NCBI GenBank assembly: GCA_038531745.1
Contig: JBCBBJ010000001.1
Span: 186,001 to 250,000 of the forward strand
Reading direction: 5' to 3'
DNA: 64,000 nt
Source: CALLPQ01 sp038531745
Lineage (GTDB): Bacteria > Pseudomonadota > Alphaproteobacteria > Caulobacterales > Parvularculaceae
The position numbers and the translations under genes are program-made. Positions 26,005 through 34,242 of this stretch are shown one piece after another. The notes beneath the pieces are model-generated. The model was not told where the DNA came from, did not search any database, and worked only from the letters and a program-made list of their open reading frames with translations. Every line of letters starts with the position of its first letter. Within the stretch, counting starts at the first letter, position 1.

Positions 26005-27669
26005 TTACATCATGCCGCCCATGCCACCCATACCGCCCATGCCGCCCATGTCAGGCATGCCGCCGCCACCGGCACCGCCAGCATCTTTTTTCGGCGCATC
26101 GGCAACCATGGCTTCGGTGGTGATCAACAGACCGGCAACTGAACCGGCATCCTGCAGCGCGTGACGCACCACTTTCGCCGGATCAACAATACCTGAATCG
26201 ATCAGATCACCATACTCACCGGTTTGGGCGTTGAGGCCGAACTTGAAATTGTCCTGCTCAAGCAGTTTGCCCACAACGATGGAGCCTTCGCCGCCAGCAT
26301 TTTCAACGATCTGACGGATTGGCGCCTGGATCGCGCGGCGAACGATATTGACGCCCGCTGTTTGATCGGCGTTTTCACCTTCCAGACCATCCAACGCTTT
26401 GGACGCGTAAAGAAGCGCCGTACCGCCGCCGGGGACGATACCTTCTTCCACGGCTGCACGCGTAGCGTTCAGGGCGTCATCGACACGGTCTTTGCGTTCT
26501 TTCACTTCCACCTCTGTGGCACCGCCAACCTTGAGAACGGCAACACCGCCAGCCAGTTTGGCCAGACGTTCCTGCAGCTTCTCGCGGTCATAATCGGAAG
26601 ACGTGTCTTCGATTTGACGGCGGATTTGGCCCGTGCGCGCTTCGATGTCGTCCTTGTTGCCGGCACCATCAACGATGGTCGTGTCATCTTTAGAGATAGC
26701 TACTTTTTTAGCCGTACCCAGCATGTCGAGGGTGACGTTTTCCAGCTTAATGCCGAGATCTTCGGAGATCACTTCGCCGCCGGTGAGGATCGCGATATCT
26801 TCCAGCATGGCTTTACGACGGTCACCGAAGCCCGGTGCCTTTACCGCGGCCACTTTCAAGCCGCCGCGCAAACGGTTGACCACGAGGGTCGCCAGCGCTT
26901 CGCCTTCAATGTCTTCGGCAATAATCAGAAGGGGCTTGCCGGACTGCACAACTGCTTCCAGCAAGGGCAGCATTGGCTGAAGACCGGAGAGTTTTTTCTC
27001 GTGCAGGAGGATGAATGGATCCTCGAGGTCTGCCAGCATTTTGTCTGGGTTCGTCACAAAGTAGGGTGACAGGTAGCCGCGGTCAAATTGCATGCCTTCA
27101 ACAACGTCGAGCTCAGTCTCGGCGGTTTTGGCTTCTTCCACGGTGATCACGCCTTCATTGCCAACCTTGTCCATGGCTGCGGCAATCATTTCGCCGATTT
27201 CACGTTCGCCATTGGCGGAGATGGTGCCAACCTGGGCAATCTCTGAAGAAGAGGCGATTTTTGTGGCCCGGGCTTTGATGTCTTCGATCACTTTGCCAAC
27301 AGCCAGATCGATACCGCGTTTTAGGTCCATGGGGTTCATGCCCGCCGCAACGGATTTGGCGCCTTCGCGGACGATGGCCTGGGCCAGAACGGTGGCGGTT
27401 GTGGTACCGTCACCGGCCTCATCATTGGTGCGGCTCGCAACTTCGCGAACCATCTGTGCACCCATGTTTTCGAACTTGTCTTCCAGTTCGATTTCTTTCG
27501 CCACGGTCACACCGTCTTTAGTAATACGCGGGGCACCGAAGGATTTTTCGATCACCACGTTACGGCCTTTGGGGCCGAGGGTGACTTTTACCGCGTTGGC
27601 AAGAATATCGACACCGCGCAGCATTTTTTCGCGCGCATCGACGTCAAATTTGACTTCTTTAGCAGCCAT
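26005..27669 (-). CDS. groL: Chaperonin GroEL (Hsp60)
   Basis: Subunit of the 14-mer folding chamber (554 aa). It starts MAAKEVKFDVDAREKMLRGV and has the ATP-site segments LGPKGRNVVIEKSFG and NDEAGDGTTTATVLAQAI, plus VEEGIVPGGGTALLYA near residue 405. It ends in the Gly-Met repeat tail GGMGGMGGMGGMM. Separated by 48 bases from groES with its own GGAGAAG ribosome site. Confidence 0.98.
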   Translation of the reverse strand: MAAKEVKFDVDAREKMLRGVDILANAVKVTLGPKGRNVVIEKSFGAPRITKDGVTVAKEIELEDKFENMGAQMVREVASRTNDEAGDGTTTATVLAQAIVREGAKSVAAGMNPMDLKRGIDLAVGKVIEDIKARATKIASSSEIAQVGTISANGEREIGEMIAAAMDKVGNEGVITVEEAKTAETELDVVEGMQFDRGYLSPYFVTNPDKMLADLEDPFILLHEKKLSGLQPMLPLLEAVVQSGKPLLIIAEDIEGEALATLVVNRLRGGLKVAAVKAPGFGDRRKAMLEDIAILTGGEVISEDLGIKLENVTLDMLGTAKKVAISKDDTTIVDGAGNKDDIEARTGQIRRQIEDTSSDYDREKLQERLAKLAGGVAVLKVGGATEVEVKERKDRVDDALNATRAAVEEGIVPGGGTALLYASKALDGLEGENADQTAGVNIVRRAIQAPIRQIVENAGGEGSIVVGKLLEQDNFKFGLNAQTGEYGDLIDSGIVDPAKVVRHALQDAGSVAGLLITTEAMVADAPKKDAGGAGGGGMPDMGGMGGMGGMGGMM

Positions 27670-27717
27670 TGAAACTTCTCCTGAATTTGAAGGGAATAAA
27701 TGAGGGGAGCGCGCCGG

Positions 27718-28005
27718 TTAGCCGACGATCCCGAGAATGTCTGACTCTTTCATGATCAGCAGGTCTTCGCCGTCGAGTTTGACCTCGGTGCCGGACCATT
27801 TGCCGAACAAGATTTTGTCGCCGGTGCTCACGTCAAGAGCGACGATCTCACCATTTTCGGCGCGGGCGCCACTGCCTGTGGCAATCACTTCGCCCTGGCT
27901 TGGCTTTTCTTTTGCCGTGTCGGGAATGATGATCCCACCGGCAGTTTTCTCATCTTCGTCGAGACGACGGACGAGCACACGATCATGGAGGGGACGAAAA
28001 CCCAT
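27718..28005 (-). CDS. groS: Co-chaperonin GroES
   Basis: Seven-fold lid of GroEL (95 aa). Full family sequence: MGFRPLHDRVLVRRLDEDEK, the mobile loop GGIIIPDTAKEKPSQGEV and VLFGKWSGTEVKLDGEDLL-like end (residues about 68-86, with ILFGKWSG). Start at 28005 has AGGAGAAG upstream; longer upstream reading adds residues across the CIRCE leader and is rejected. Confidence 0.98.
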   Translation of the reverse strand: MGFRPLHDRVLVRRLDEDEKTAGGIIIPDTAKEKPSQGEVIATGSGARAENGEIVALDVSTGDKILFGKWSGTEVKLDGEDLLIMKESDILGIVG

Positions 28006-28085
28006 GGATGCTTCTCCTGAAAAAAAGTTTCTATTCAATTTGTTAGGCGGCTTTTCTCGAAAGTGCATGAGAATAGTGCCGCATC

Positions 28086-28112
28086 CTGGCACTCACACCC
28101 CGTGAGTGCTGA
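28086..28112 (-). promoter_or_regulatory. CIRCE operator (HrcA binding site)
   Basis: CTGGCACTC, nine bases, then GAGTGCTGA: 8 of 9 positions in the right arm fit the CIRCE consensus TTAGCACTC-N9-GAGTGCTAA, and the inner 7 bases of the two arms pair perfectly but for none. It lies 81 bases upstream of groES. HrcA would repress groESL here until heat stress. Confidence 0.93.
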
Positions 28113-28117
28113 CGCGG

Positions 28118-28145
28118 AAGTAGGCACAGTGCGCCGTTGCGTCAA
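28118..28145 (-). promoter_or_regulatory. Likely sigma-70 promoter of groESL
   Basis: Reading the minus strand, TTGACG (28145-28140) and CTACTT (28123-28118) are 16 bases apart, and the start of transcription would fall at the edge of the CIRCE element, the usual geometry for HrcA repression. Confidence 0.6.
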
Positions 28146-28290
28146 GGGGACGGGGTGGGGAAACCGGTAAATAAATGAGGTCCTTTGCTTCATTTCAGTC
28201 TCTTTGTCGGGCGACATTCTCCAGCGGGGTTTCTCCTTCGACAGATCGACCTATAGTCACGGAACATTCGTAGCCCGAAAGGAACTCCCC

Positions 28291-29277
28291 ATGTGCACCG
28301 AAGATACCGAACGCGACAATGATGATGCATTAGATAAGCCCGGTACCGTCGACCGGCGACACTTTGGGTATATGTCTGCCGCCAGTATTTTTGCCGCTTC
28401 TTTTGGGACAACGGCCTGTTCGGTAAACGAGAAATCGGGCGGCTCCACGGCGGGCACGGGTGAGGCATCGCCATCGACAGAGGCGAGCGGCGCCGAGACA
28501 AGCGTCGCACCCGACACGCCTATTATTGAGCAGTCGGTCAATATTTCCATGGCTGGTGCCGAGGGTGCGGCAGCAGGTGTCTCTGACAGTCTTTTTATTC
28601 ATCCGGTGGATGGCACCTATCCTGGTATCCTGATCTGGCCGGATATTTTGGGCTTGCGGCCTGCATTTGAGGCCATGGGCAAACGACTTGCCATGGCGGG
28701 GTACGCTGTACTGGTTGTCAATCCGTTCTGGCGTGATGCGCCCGCGCCGGTTGTGGCCCCTGGCGAGCAGTTTTCCAATCCTGACGTGCGTGCGCGCGTG
28801 ATCCCCATGGCACGCAAACTCACCCAACCGGCGGCGTTTGCCGATGCACGCGATTATATCAGCTTCCTTGATGGGCAAGATGCGGTGGATACGGACAGAA
28901 TGATCGGGACGGCTGGCTATTGTATGGGCGGCCCGCTCATCATGCGCACGGCCGGGGCCGTGCCAGACCGGGTGGGCGCGGCGGCTTCCTTCCATGGGGG
29001 CGGGCTTGTTACTGACCGCGACGACAGCCCGCATCTATTGATCCCGCAAACACGGGCGCAGGTTTTGCACGCGGTGGCGGAGAATGACTATGAGCGAAAT
29101 CCGGACTTCAAACCGGTGCTCGAAAAAGCCTATGCCGATGCCGGTTTGGCCGCGGAAATAGAGGTTTATGCGGGCACGCTCCATGGTTGGTGCCCGCCCG
29201 ACAGCCGCGTCTACAACGAGGCCCAGGCGGAAAAAGCGTGGAGTCGGTTGCTCGCCCTCTATGAGCGGGCGTTATAG
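28291..29277 (+). CDS. Exported dienelactone hydrolase family protein
   Basis: Alpha/beta hydrolase of 328 aa. The N-terminus has an RR pair before a hydrophobic stretch ending FGTTAC, so Tat export and possibly lipid attachment (lipobox-like). The catalytic Cys lies in AGYCMGGPL (residue about 211), the Asp/His parts in VAENDYE and GTLHGWCPP. Start ATG has AAAGGAA upstream. Substrate unknown; the family includes carboxymethylenebutenolidase but many members differ. Confidence 0.85.
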   Translation: MCTEDTERDNDDALDKPGTVDRRHFGYMSAASIFAASFGTTACSVNEKSGGSTAGTGEASPSTEASGAETSVAPDTPIIEQSVNISMAGAEGAAAGVSDSLFIHPVDGTYPGILIWPDILGLRPAFEAMGKRLAMAGYAVLVVNPFWRDAPAPVVAPGEQFSNPDVRARVIPMARKLTQPAAFADARDYISFLDGQDAVDTDRMIGTAGYCMGGPLIMRTAGAVPDRVGAAASFHGGGLVTDRDDSPHLLIPQTRAQVLHAVAENDYERNPDFKPVLEKAYADAGLAAEIEVYAGTLHGWCPPDSRVYNEAQAEKAWSRLLALYERAL

Positions 29278-29290
29278 GGCCCCGCGGGAT

Positions 29291-29700
29291 TTAGCCGGTG
29301 CGATGGCCGGGCGGGTGAGGCACCCAAAACAGCGCCAACAGAGCGGCGAGCCCGACGCCCGGAAATGTCCACGCCACATCTTGCCAATCGAAGGTCATGG
29401 TGGGGATACGCAATTGCGCGGCTTCCACCCGATTAAGCCGGTCAAGGCGATGGCGGCACTTAAACCAATGATCCCCTTGCGCGCAAAACGCACCGCAAAC
29501 CAATCATAGGCAATGGCAATAATGCCCGCAGTGAGCGAGACGCCGCTAAGGGCGTTGGGTGCGATGCCCAACAGGTAAGTCACCAGCTCAGAATAAGATG
29601 GTGCATCATCACGCCTATTGTCCTGCACATAATGGTAGGCGAGCCCGGGCAGGACGGCCACGAAGAAAAAATAGGTAGTCAGTCGAATTTTCGCAGCCAT
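29291..29700 (-). pseudogene. Small membrane protein gene with a -1 frame break
   Basis: The first frame starts at 29700 (MAAKIRLTTYFFFVAVLPG), has three hydrophobic segments and runs into TGLIGW before an off-frame tail and a stop at 29395. The frame shifted by one base continues as VEAAQLRIPTMTFDWQD with a fourth hydrophobic segment to a stop at 29291. One extra base in the GGG run at 29428-29430 would join them into a protein of about 135 aa. It may be a true mutation or an assembly error. Family not recognised. Confidence 0.6.
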
Positions 29701-29774
29701 TCCTCTAATCTCTCCCGGCAGTGATCGTCAGGCGCGGCAGCTTGAAATGGCGCGCGAGCAAAGAATTACGGAAA

Positions 29775-31142
29775 ATGTTGGCACATATAGAGACAATAAA
29801 GACACGGCGTTTTGGAATTACGCTCATGGCCTGGATGCTGGGAATGGCCTTTGCCAATTCGGTCCTGGCGCAGAAGCCTGCGGACGAAGCACGTGCAGTT
29901 TCCAGCAGCGACACGGCAATTCTTGCAACAATTGAGGCCGACGGCGACGCAGCACTCAGCTTTTTGGAGGACGTTGTAAATGTCAATTCTGGCACCTTGA
30001 ATGTGATAGGGGTGCGCGCGGTTGGCGATATGTTTGCGCAAGAATTCGAGGCAATCGGCTTTGCGACGCGCTGGATTGATATGCCCGAGGAGATGGCCCG
30101 CGCCGGCCATATGGTTGCCACACGGACGTTTGGCGCCGGCAAGGGCCCACACCTCCTGCTGATCGGTCATCTTGATACGGTCTTCGAGGAGAATAGCCCA
30201 TTTCAAACATTCGAGCGCGACGGTGATATCGCCCGCGGGCCCGGTATCGCGGATATGAAGGGCGGTAATGTGGCTGTGCTTTATGCCCTAAAGGCACTGG
30301 TGGAGAATGACGCGTTACGCGATGGCAAGATCACGGTGTTTTTCACTGGTGACGAGGAAACCGCGGGCTCGCCTTTAACCCTTGCCCGCAAAGAACTCAT
30401 CGCCGCTGGGAAGGCGGCAGATGTAGCCTTGAATTTCGAGGGGATGAGCCCCGGCTATGCGGTGATCGGCCGGCGGGGCTCCTCCAACTGGTCAGTGGAG
30501 GTAACAGCCAAACAAGCCCATTCCTCCGGCATTTTTAACGACAGTGTGGGCGCGGGCGCGGCGTTCGAATTGGCGCGGATCCTTAACCGCTTTTATGGGG
30601 AGGTGCGCGGGCCGTTTGGCCTCACCTTTAATGCGGGCGTTGTGGCGGCCGGGACGATCGTTGAGGCCGGGCGCACAAAGTCCGATCAATCCGCCTACGG
30701 AAAAGGCAATGTTGTTCCCAACAAGGCGGTGGCCAATGGCGGCTTACGGTTCATGAATGAGGCGCAGAAAGAAGCCGCGCGCGAGGCCATGCGCAAAATT
30801 GTGGCCGCAAGCCTGCCGCAAACAACCGCCACGATCACTTTTGAAGATCGCTACCCGGCGATGGAGGCAAGCCCGGCCAATGAAGCCTTATTGGCGCGAT
30901 TGAATAGCGTCCATGCGCGCCTTGGCGAATTACCAGTAGAGAGCTTTCCGCCTGAACGGCGCGGCGCAGCCGATATCAGTTTTGTGGCGCCCTATGTCAC
31001 CGGTATGGATGGTCTCGGTGTTGATGGGCAGGGCGCCCATAGTCCCCGCGAATTGATGTATGTGCCATCTCTGGCATTCGCCACGCGGCGTGCGGCGTTA
31101 TTAATCGCTGATTTGATAAACAATCCTGATGATGGTGCTTGA
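29775..31142 (+). CDS. Exported M20-family metallopeptidase (glutamate carboxypeptidase-like)
   Basis: Zinc-dependent exopeptidase of about 455 aa. A signal peptide (KTRR, hydrophobic core, NSVLAQ) is followed by the metal ligands in GHLDTVFEENSPF, ARGPGIADMKGGN and TGDEETAGS; a dimerisation domain with RRGSSNWSVEV, then AHSSGI, follows, and the last ligand is in GQGAHSPRE. I chose the ATG at 29775, which gives a normal signal peptide; a GTG at 29721 is in frame without a ribosome site. Confidence 0.88.
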   Translation: MLAHIETIKTRRFGITLMAWMLGMAFANSVLAQKPADEARAVSSSDTAILATIEADGDAALSFLEDVVNVNSGTLNVIGVRAVGDMFAQEFEAIGFATRWIDMPEEMARAGHMVATRTFGAGKGPHLLLIGHLDTVFEENSPFQTFERDGDIARGPGIADMKGGNVAVLYALKALVENDALRDGKITVFFTGDEETAGSPLTLARKELIAAGKAADVALNFEGMSPGYAVIGRRGSSNWSVEVTAKQAHSSGIFNDSVGAGAAFELARILNRFYGEVRGPFGLTFNAGVVAAGTIVEAGRTKSDQSAYGKGNVVPNKAVANGGLRFMNEAQKEAAREAMRKIVAASLPQTTATITFEDRYPAMEASPANEALLARLNSVHARLGELPVESFPPERRGAADISFVAPYVTGMDGLGVDGQGAHSPRELMYVPSLAFATRRAALLIADLINNPDDGA

Positions 31143-31194
31143 TCCTCTATGCTGATCTGTTGATCCTTCTCTTTGCCACTCACGTGAAAGTCTA

Positions 31195-31899
31195 ATGGTT
31201 CGTTATTTACAGTTTTTGCCCTTTGCCGCGGCGGTTGGGCTCCTTCTTACGCTGGTGTTTCATTGCGCCGCCGATGCCCAGACACCGCCCGCCTTCATCC
31301 AGGCGCCGGTTTTTGCGCCTGCAATCAACTATGAGAGCGTCTCAAAAATTGAAGGGTGCACGGAGGAGCGGGTCCGCATCGTAAAATATCACGCGTGCCG
31401 CAACTCCGCGACACTTTACGCCCGCGCCTTTGCCGATGCCAAGGCAGACGGCCAGCCTTTAATGGTGATCTTTGGCTTTAACCGTTGCCCCTATTGCACC
31501 GTGCTGGAGCGCGCAATTTTCAACCCGGATAATCCGGTGCGCGGCATTCATATGGCGCGGAATTTCTCCAAACCGCAATTACAGTCCTATGTGGACGGCG
31601 GCGCGGCCATAACCATTCCGGTATTGCGTATCCATGCGCGCTCACCACACGGTCTTGCCCTCGCAGATGAGTTAGGCATCTCTGAAATGGCAAAAGCGCG
31701 GGGGTGGCACCGTGTCTGGTCACCCTTCATTGTACTGATCAATCCCGAAACCGGTGCAATGGCCTCCGAAAGCGAATGGGAAGCCGAAGAGATCTGGTGC
31801 GACTGGACCGTCAATGTTGTTAAGCCGCTGGAAGATGTGGGCATCTTCGCGCGGGGTGAACCAATCAACCCGCGCGAGCGATGCAAGAAACGCGGCTGA
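31195..31899 (+). CDS. Exported thioredoxin-like protein with CPYC motif
   Basis: 234 aa. A signal peptide (residues 1 to about 29, ending ADAQ) precedes a thioredoxin-fold segment VIFGFNRCPYCTVLERAIF (residues about 93-111). A second pair of cysteines (EGCTEE, HACRN) precedes it. CPYC is the glutaredoxin-type active site, here in a periplasmic setting. The partner is unknown. It is the last plus-strand gene before the RTX remnant. Confidence 0.75.
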   Translation: MVRYLQFLPFAAAVGLLLTLVFHCAADAQTPPAFIQAPVFAPAINYESVSKIEGCTEERVRIVKYHACRNSATLYARAFADAKADGQPLMVIFGFNRCPYCTVLERAIFNPDNPVRGIHMARNFSKPQLQSYVDGGAAITIPVLRIHARSPHGLALADELGISEMAKARGWHRVWSPFIVLINPETGAMASESEWEAEEIWCDWTVNVVKPLEDVGIFARGEPINPRERCKKRG

Positions 31900-31910
31900 G
31901 AAAGTCTTCG

Positions 31911-32392
31911 CTAAAAAACAAACTCAGAGGCGGTGAGGGTGCCCGCATCAACACCAAGGAGCGTGATTGTGTCGGTGCCTACAGTTATCACAGCGTCACC
32001 ATTACCATCTGTGGACAGATGATTATCGACCAGATCCTGAAAGTCTACGATTTCCGTAACGGCCGACAAGTCGATGTTTTCAAAAGCGTTAGCGACATTG
32101 AAGTCGACAATGACGTCGTTGCCGAAATTGTCCTCAAAAACAAAAACATCCCAATTGAAATTGCCCTGCAAGGTATCATTGCCAACGCCGCCATTCAGCG
32201 TGTCAAAGCCCGCACCACCGAATAGCCGATCATCGCCCTCATCGCCATTCAGAAGGTCGTTATCCAATTGCCCAAATAAAGCATCGGGCCCGAGGCCACC
32301 GTTCAATGTATCGTCGTCCTGATTGCCGAATAATCGATCAAAACCAGCATCGCCATCAATAACATCATTTCCCGAAGCACCAAAAAAAAGAT
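31911..32392 (-). pseudogene. C-terminal remnant of an RTX exoprotein gene
   Basis: From the IS boundary at 32392 the minus strand reads GASGNDVIDGDAGFDRLFG and five or six more RTX nonapeptides, then an export region (NDVIVDFNVANAFENIDLSA, ending TASEFVF). That end is clearly related to the C-terminus of the RTX protein at 11189. The N-terminal part is missing: the IS1595-like element abuts directly and the DNA beyond it is not RTX. The open frame continues into the IS as an artefact. Confidence 0.88.
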
Positions 32393-33073
32393 GGGGCTGG
32401 CATAGATAATTGCTTGTGTAACATATGGTTTGAGCCATTTTCGGAAGGTTTTCAATAGCTGGTCTGGTGGTCCGCAATTGAACCGCCACTCGCAATCTTT
32501 GATGAAGAGGTGAAAGTTGTGTCGTGGGATGCCGTTATAGCGGCGCAAATGTTGCTTGGCCTGGTTCCAGAAGTTCTCGATACCGTTGATGTGATTTTGT
32601 CTGTCTGCGAATAACGTCGAATGGTTGATCCGCATGTGGTGGAAGTCGGTGATATCGAGCTGGTCATAGGCCCGGTAGCAGTCGGTATAGACGATGCTAT
32701 CAGGCTGTACTGTGCTGGCAATGATGGGAATGAGGGTATTCGATCTTGTATCCTTGACAGGGATCACAAAGACCCTTCCGCCGCGCTTAAGTAGACCGAA
32801 AACAGCAGCCTTGCCCGCCGCACCGCGCCCACACTTACCTTTACGGACACCACCGAAATAGCTTTCATCGACTTCGACCTCGCCGGCCAGTTCGGCTGTC
32901 TCCACGAGGAGGTTCTCGGCAATCACGGTACGGACCTTGTTGTAGAGAAGGTTCACCGAATTGCGGTTCACGCCGACCAGTAAAGCCGCTGTTCGTGCGG
33001 GCGTCCCGGCAACGAAGTGCTCAAGCAGCCGGTCCGTCTGAAAATGCGTGAGTTTTGAACGCTTTAGCCGCAT
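32303..33073 (-). CDS. IS1595-family (ISXO2-like) transposase
   Basis: DDE transposase of 256 aa as read. N-terminal helix-turn-helix-like region (FVAGTPARTAALLVGVNRNS), then catalytic residues in GEVEVDESYFGG, SIVYTDCYRAYD and HINGIENFWNQAK, as in the IS1016/ISXO2 group. The frame has no stop inside the element: the last 30 codons (from PIFFLVLREMM) are flanking RTX DNA read in another frame, so the true C-terminus is unclear. Confidence 0.88.
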   Translation of the reverse strand: MRLKRSKLTHFQTDRLLEHFVAGTPARTAALLVGVNRNSVNLLYNKVRTVIAENLLVETAELAGEVEVDESYFGGVRKGKCGRGAAGKAAVFGLLKRGGRVFVIPVKDTRSNTLIPIIASTVQPDSIVYTDCYRAYDQLDITDFHHMRINHSTLFADRQNHINGIENFWNQAKQHLRRYNGIPRHNFHLFIKDCEWRFNCGPPDQLLKTFRKWLKPYVTQAIIYASPIFFLVLREMMLLMAMLVLIDYSAIRTTIH

Positions 33074-33112
33074 AGGCGAGGATAATACCCCTCAGTTTCC
33101 TATGCCAGCCCC
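32393..33112 (-). mobile_element. IS1595-family insertion sequence, 720 bp
   Basis: Ends are 13-base inverted repeats GGGGCTGGCATAG (32393-32405) and CTATGCCAGCCCC (33100-33112). It carries one transposase gene on the minus strand. The flanking eight bases differ (AAAAAGAT on the left, AAACAAAA on the right), so there is no clean target duplication; this suggests a deletion or rearrangement beside the element after insertion. Confidence 0.9.
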
Positions 33113-33115
33113 AAA

Positions 33116-33144
33116 CAAAAAAACGCCCCCAAAACCGGGGGCGT
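33116..33144 (-). terminator. Terminator of the glycine-zipper lipoprotein gene
   Basis: ACGCCCCC and GGGGGCGT pair with a six-base loop; the minus strand continues with a T-run (A-run 33116-33123). It begins right at the edge of the IS. Confidence 0.88.
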
Positions 33145-33171
33145 CAAGATCATCTTTAAAAAGACTTGTTT

Positions 33172-33549
33172 CTAATAACGCCGCCCGCGCCTCGCCGGGC
33201 GGCCGCGGCCACGTAAGCTGCCGTCTTCCCAATAGGTATCATTGGTGTCGGGGTCCACGTAATAGTGGCGATCGCTATAACGATCATAACGGCGGTCATT
33301 ATGCTTGCGGGCGCGGCCAAAGCAGTCGCCTGCGCGATTACAACCAACAACGGCACCGGTTACGGCGCCGACGCCGGCACCAATGGCTGCGCCCTGACCG
33401 GGGCGCCCGGCAATAACTTCGCCGGCGATGGCACCAGCGGCTGCGCCAGCGGCGGCCCCGAAAAGCGCATTGCGTTCGGCGGTGCCCGTGGCGGTGCAGG
33501 CGGTGCCAAGCAGGCCAAGACAGGCGGCAGGGATCATCAGGGGTTTCAT
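33172..33549 (-). CDS. Glycine-zipper lipoprotein
   Basis: 125 aa. Signal with lipobox (LGLLGTAC), then a glycine-zipper region ALFGAAAGAAAGAIAGEVIA, then AAIGAGVGAVTGAVVG, that likely inserts in a membrane as a helical hairpin, then a tyrosine- and arginine-rich tail (DRRYDRYSDRHYYVD). Similar small outer-membrane-associated proteins (glycine zipper 2TM type) are common in proteobacteria; function unknown. Confidence 0.8.
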   Translation of the reverse strand: MKPLMIPAACLGLLGTACTATGTAERNALFGAAAGAAAGAIAGEVIAGRPGQGAAIGAGVGAVTGAVVGCNRAGDCFGRARKHNDRRYDRYSDRHYYVDPDTNDTYWEDGSLRGRGRPARRGRRY

Positions 33550-34242
33550 GGTTGGTCCTTTCGACAGGGTGACTGAGCAGAAAAACGCAACTGGGTGGCA
33601 TCGCGTTCGGCAATGCCATTGTCCAAATTATCAACAACAATCATGTCGGCAATGTGGGCACAAAAGGTCAAGTTCCTGCCCGGTGCAGCGTGCGCAGCCT
33701 AAAAATCGGTAAGACTGAAAGGGTACCCCATACCGGCAACCCCGGCGAAAGCGGTGCTGTTTGCCTCAGCGCGCGAAGGCTCTCCCCAACTGCGGCTCAG
33801 CAAACAGCACCCTTCCTGGCCAGGTGTCACCGGTCAGGATCCCCCCGTTGAAACCGACGCAGGTGTTAGGAAATGCCGGCGAGACGGTCATGTCCCGAAT
33901 ACCAGTGACGATTTTTGCAGGAACTCAAAGGCTCGGCTGTTTGTTATTCGTCGAGACGGCCGCAATCGCGGCCTCCTCAGGATGAGGATGTTTGCTTCGT
34001 CCTCATTGGCGACCTTGCGAAAAATCAATGCGCATCGTGCCTGTGCCGCAGGCAAAGGAAAGGTGAGCAGCACCCTTCTCGCGCACGGCGACAAAAGTTC
34101 TACCCACTCTTTGGCTTTTGACCAAAACACGGCTATTGCCGAGGCTAGAGGTGGGTATGTTGGCGCGATTGCGAATATGCCCGGGTCATCGGCCCCAAAT
34201 GGTGGTGATCACCCAAATCGGTTCAGCAATGAGTATGTGCCC
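33550..34242. other. 693-base region before lolC
   Basis: The lolC frame stays open upstream from 33754, but the residues there are low in family likeness and the stretch contains part of a dispersed repeat (33944-34005), so I read it as non-coding. It must hold the divergent promoters of the glycine-zipper gene and of lolC. I see no other gene. Confidence 0.6.
33944..34005. repeat. Partial copy of the dispersed repeat
   Basis: TCGAGACGGCCGCAATCGCG, then CCTCCTCAGGATGAGGATG, with a GGCCGCAATCGCGGCC hairpin, resembles the core of the element at 18464-18615. The flanking TAGAGCATT ends are not found here. Confidence 0.55.

Noticed and set aside
33754..34242. N-terminal extension of LolC by 163 residues
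   Set aside because: It has no family likeness, holds a dispersed repeat and no ribosome site; the LolC domain fits a start at 34243.
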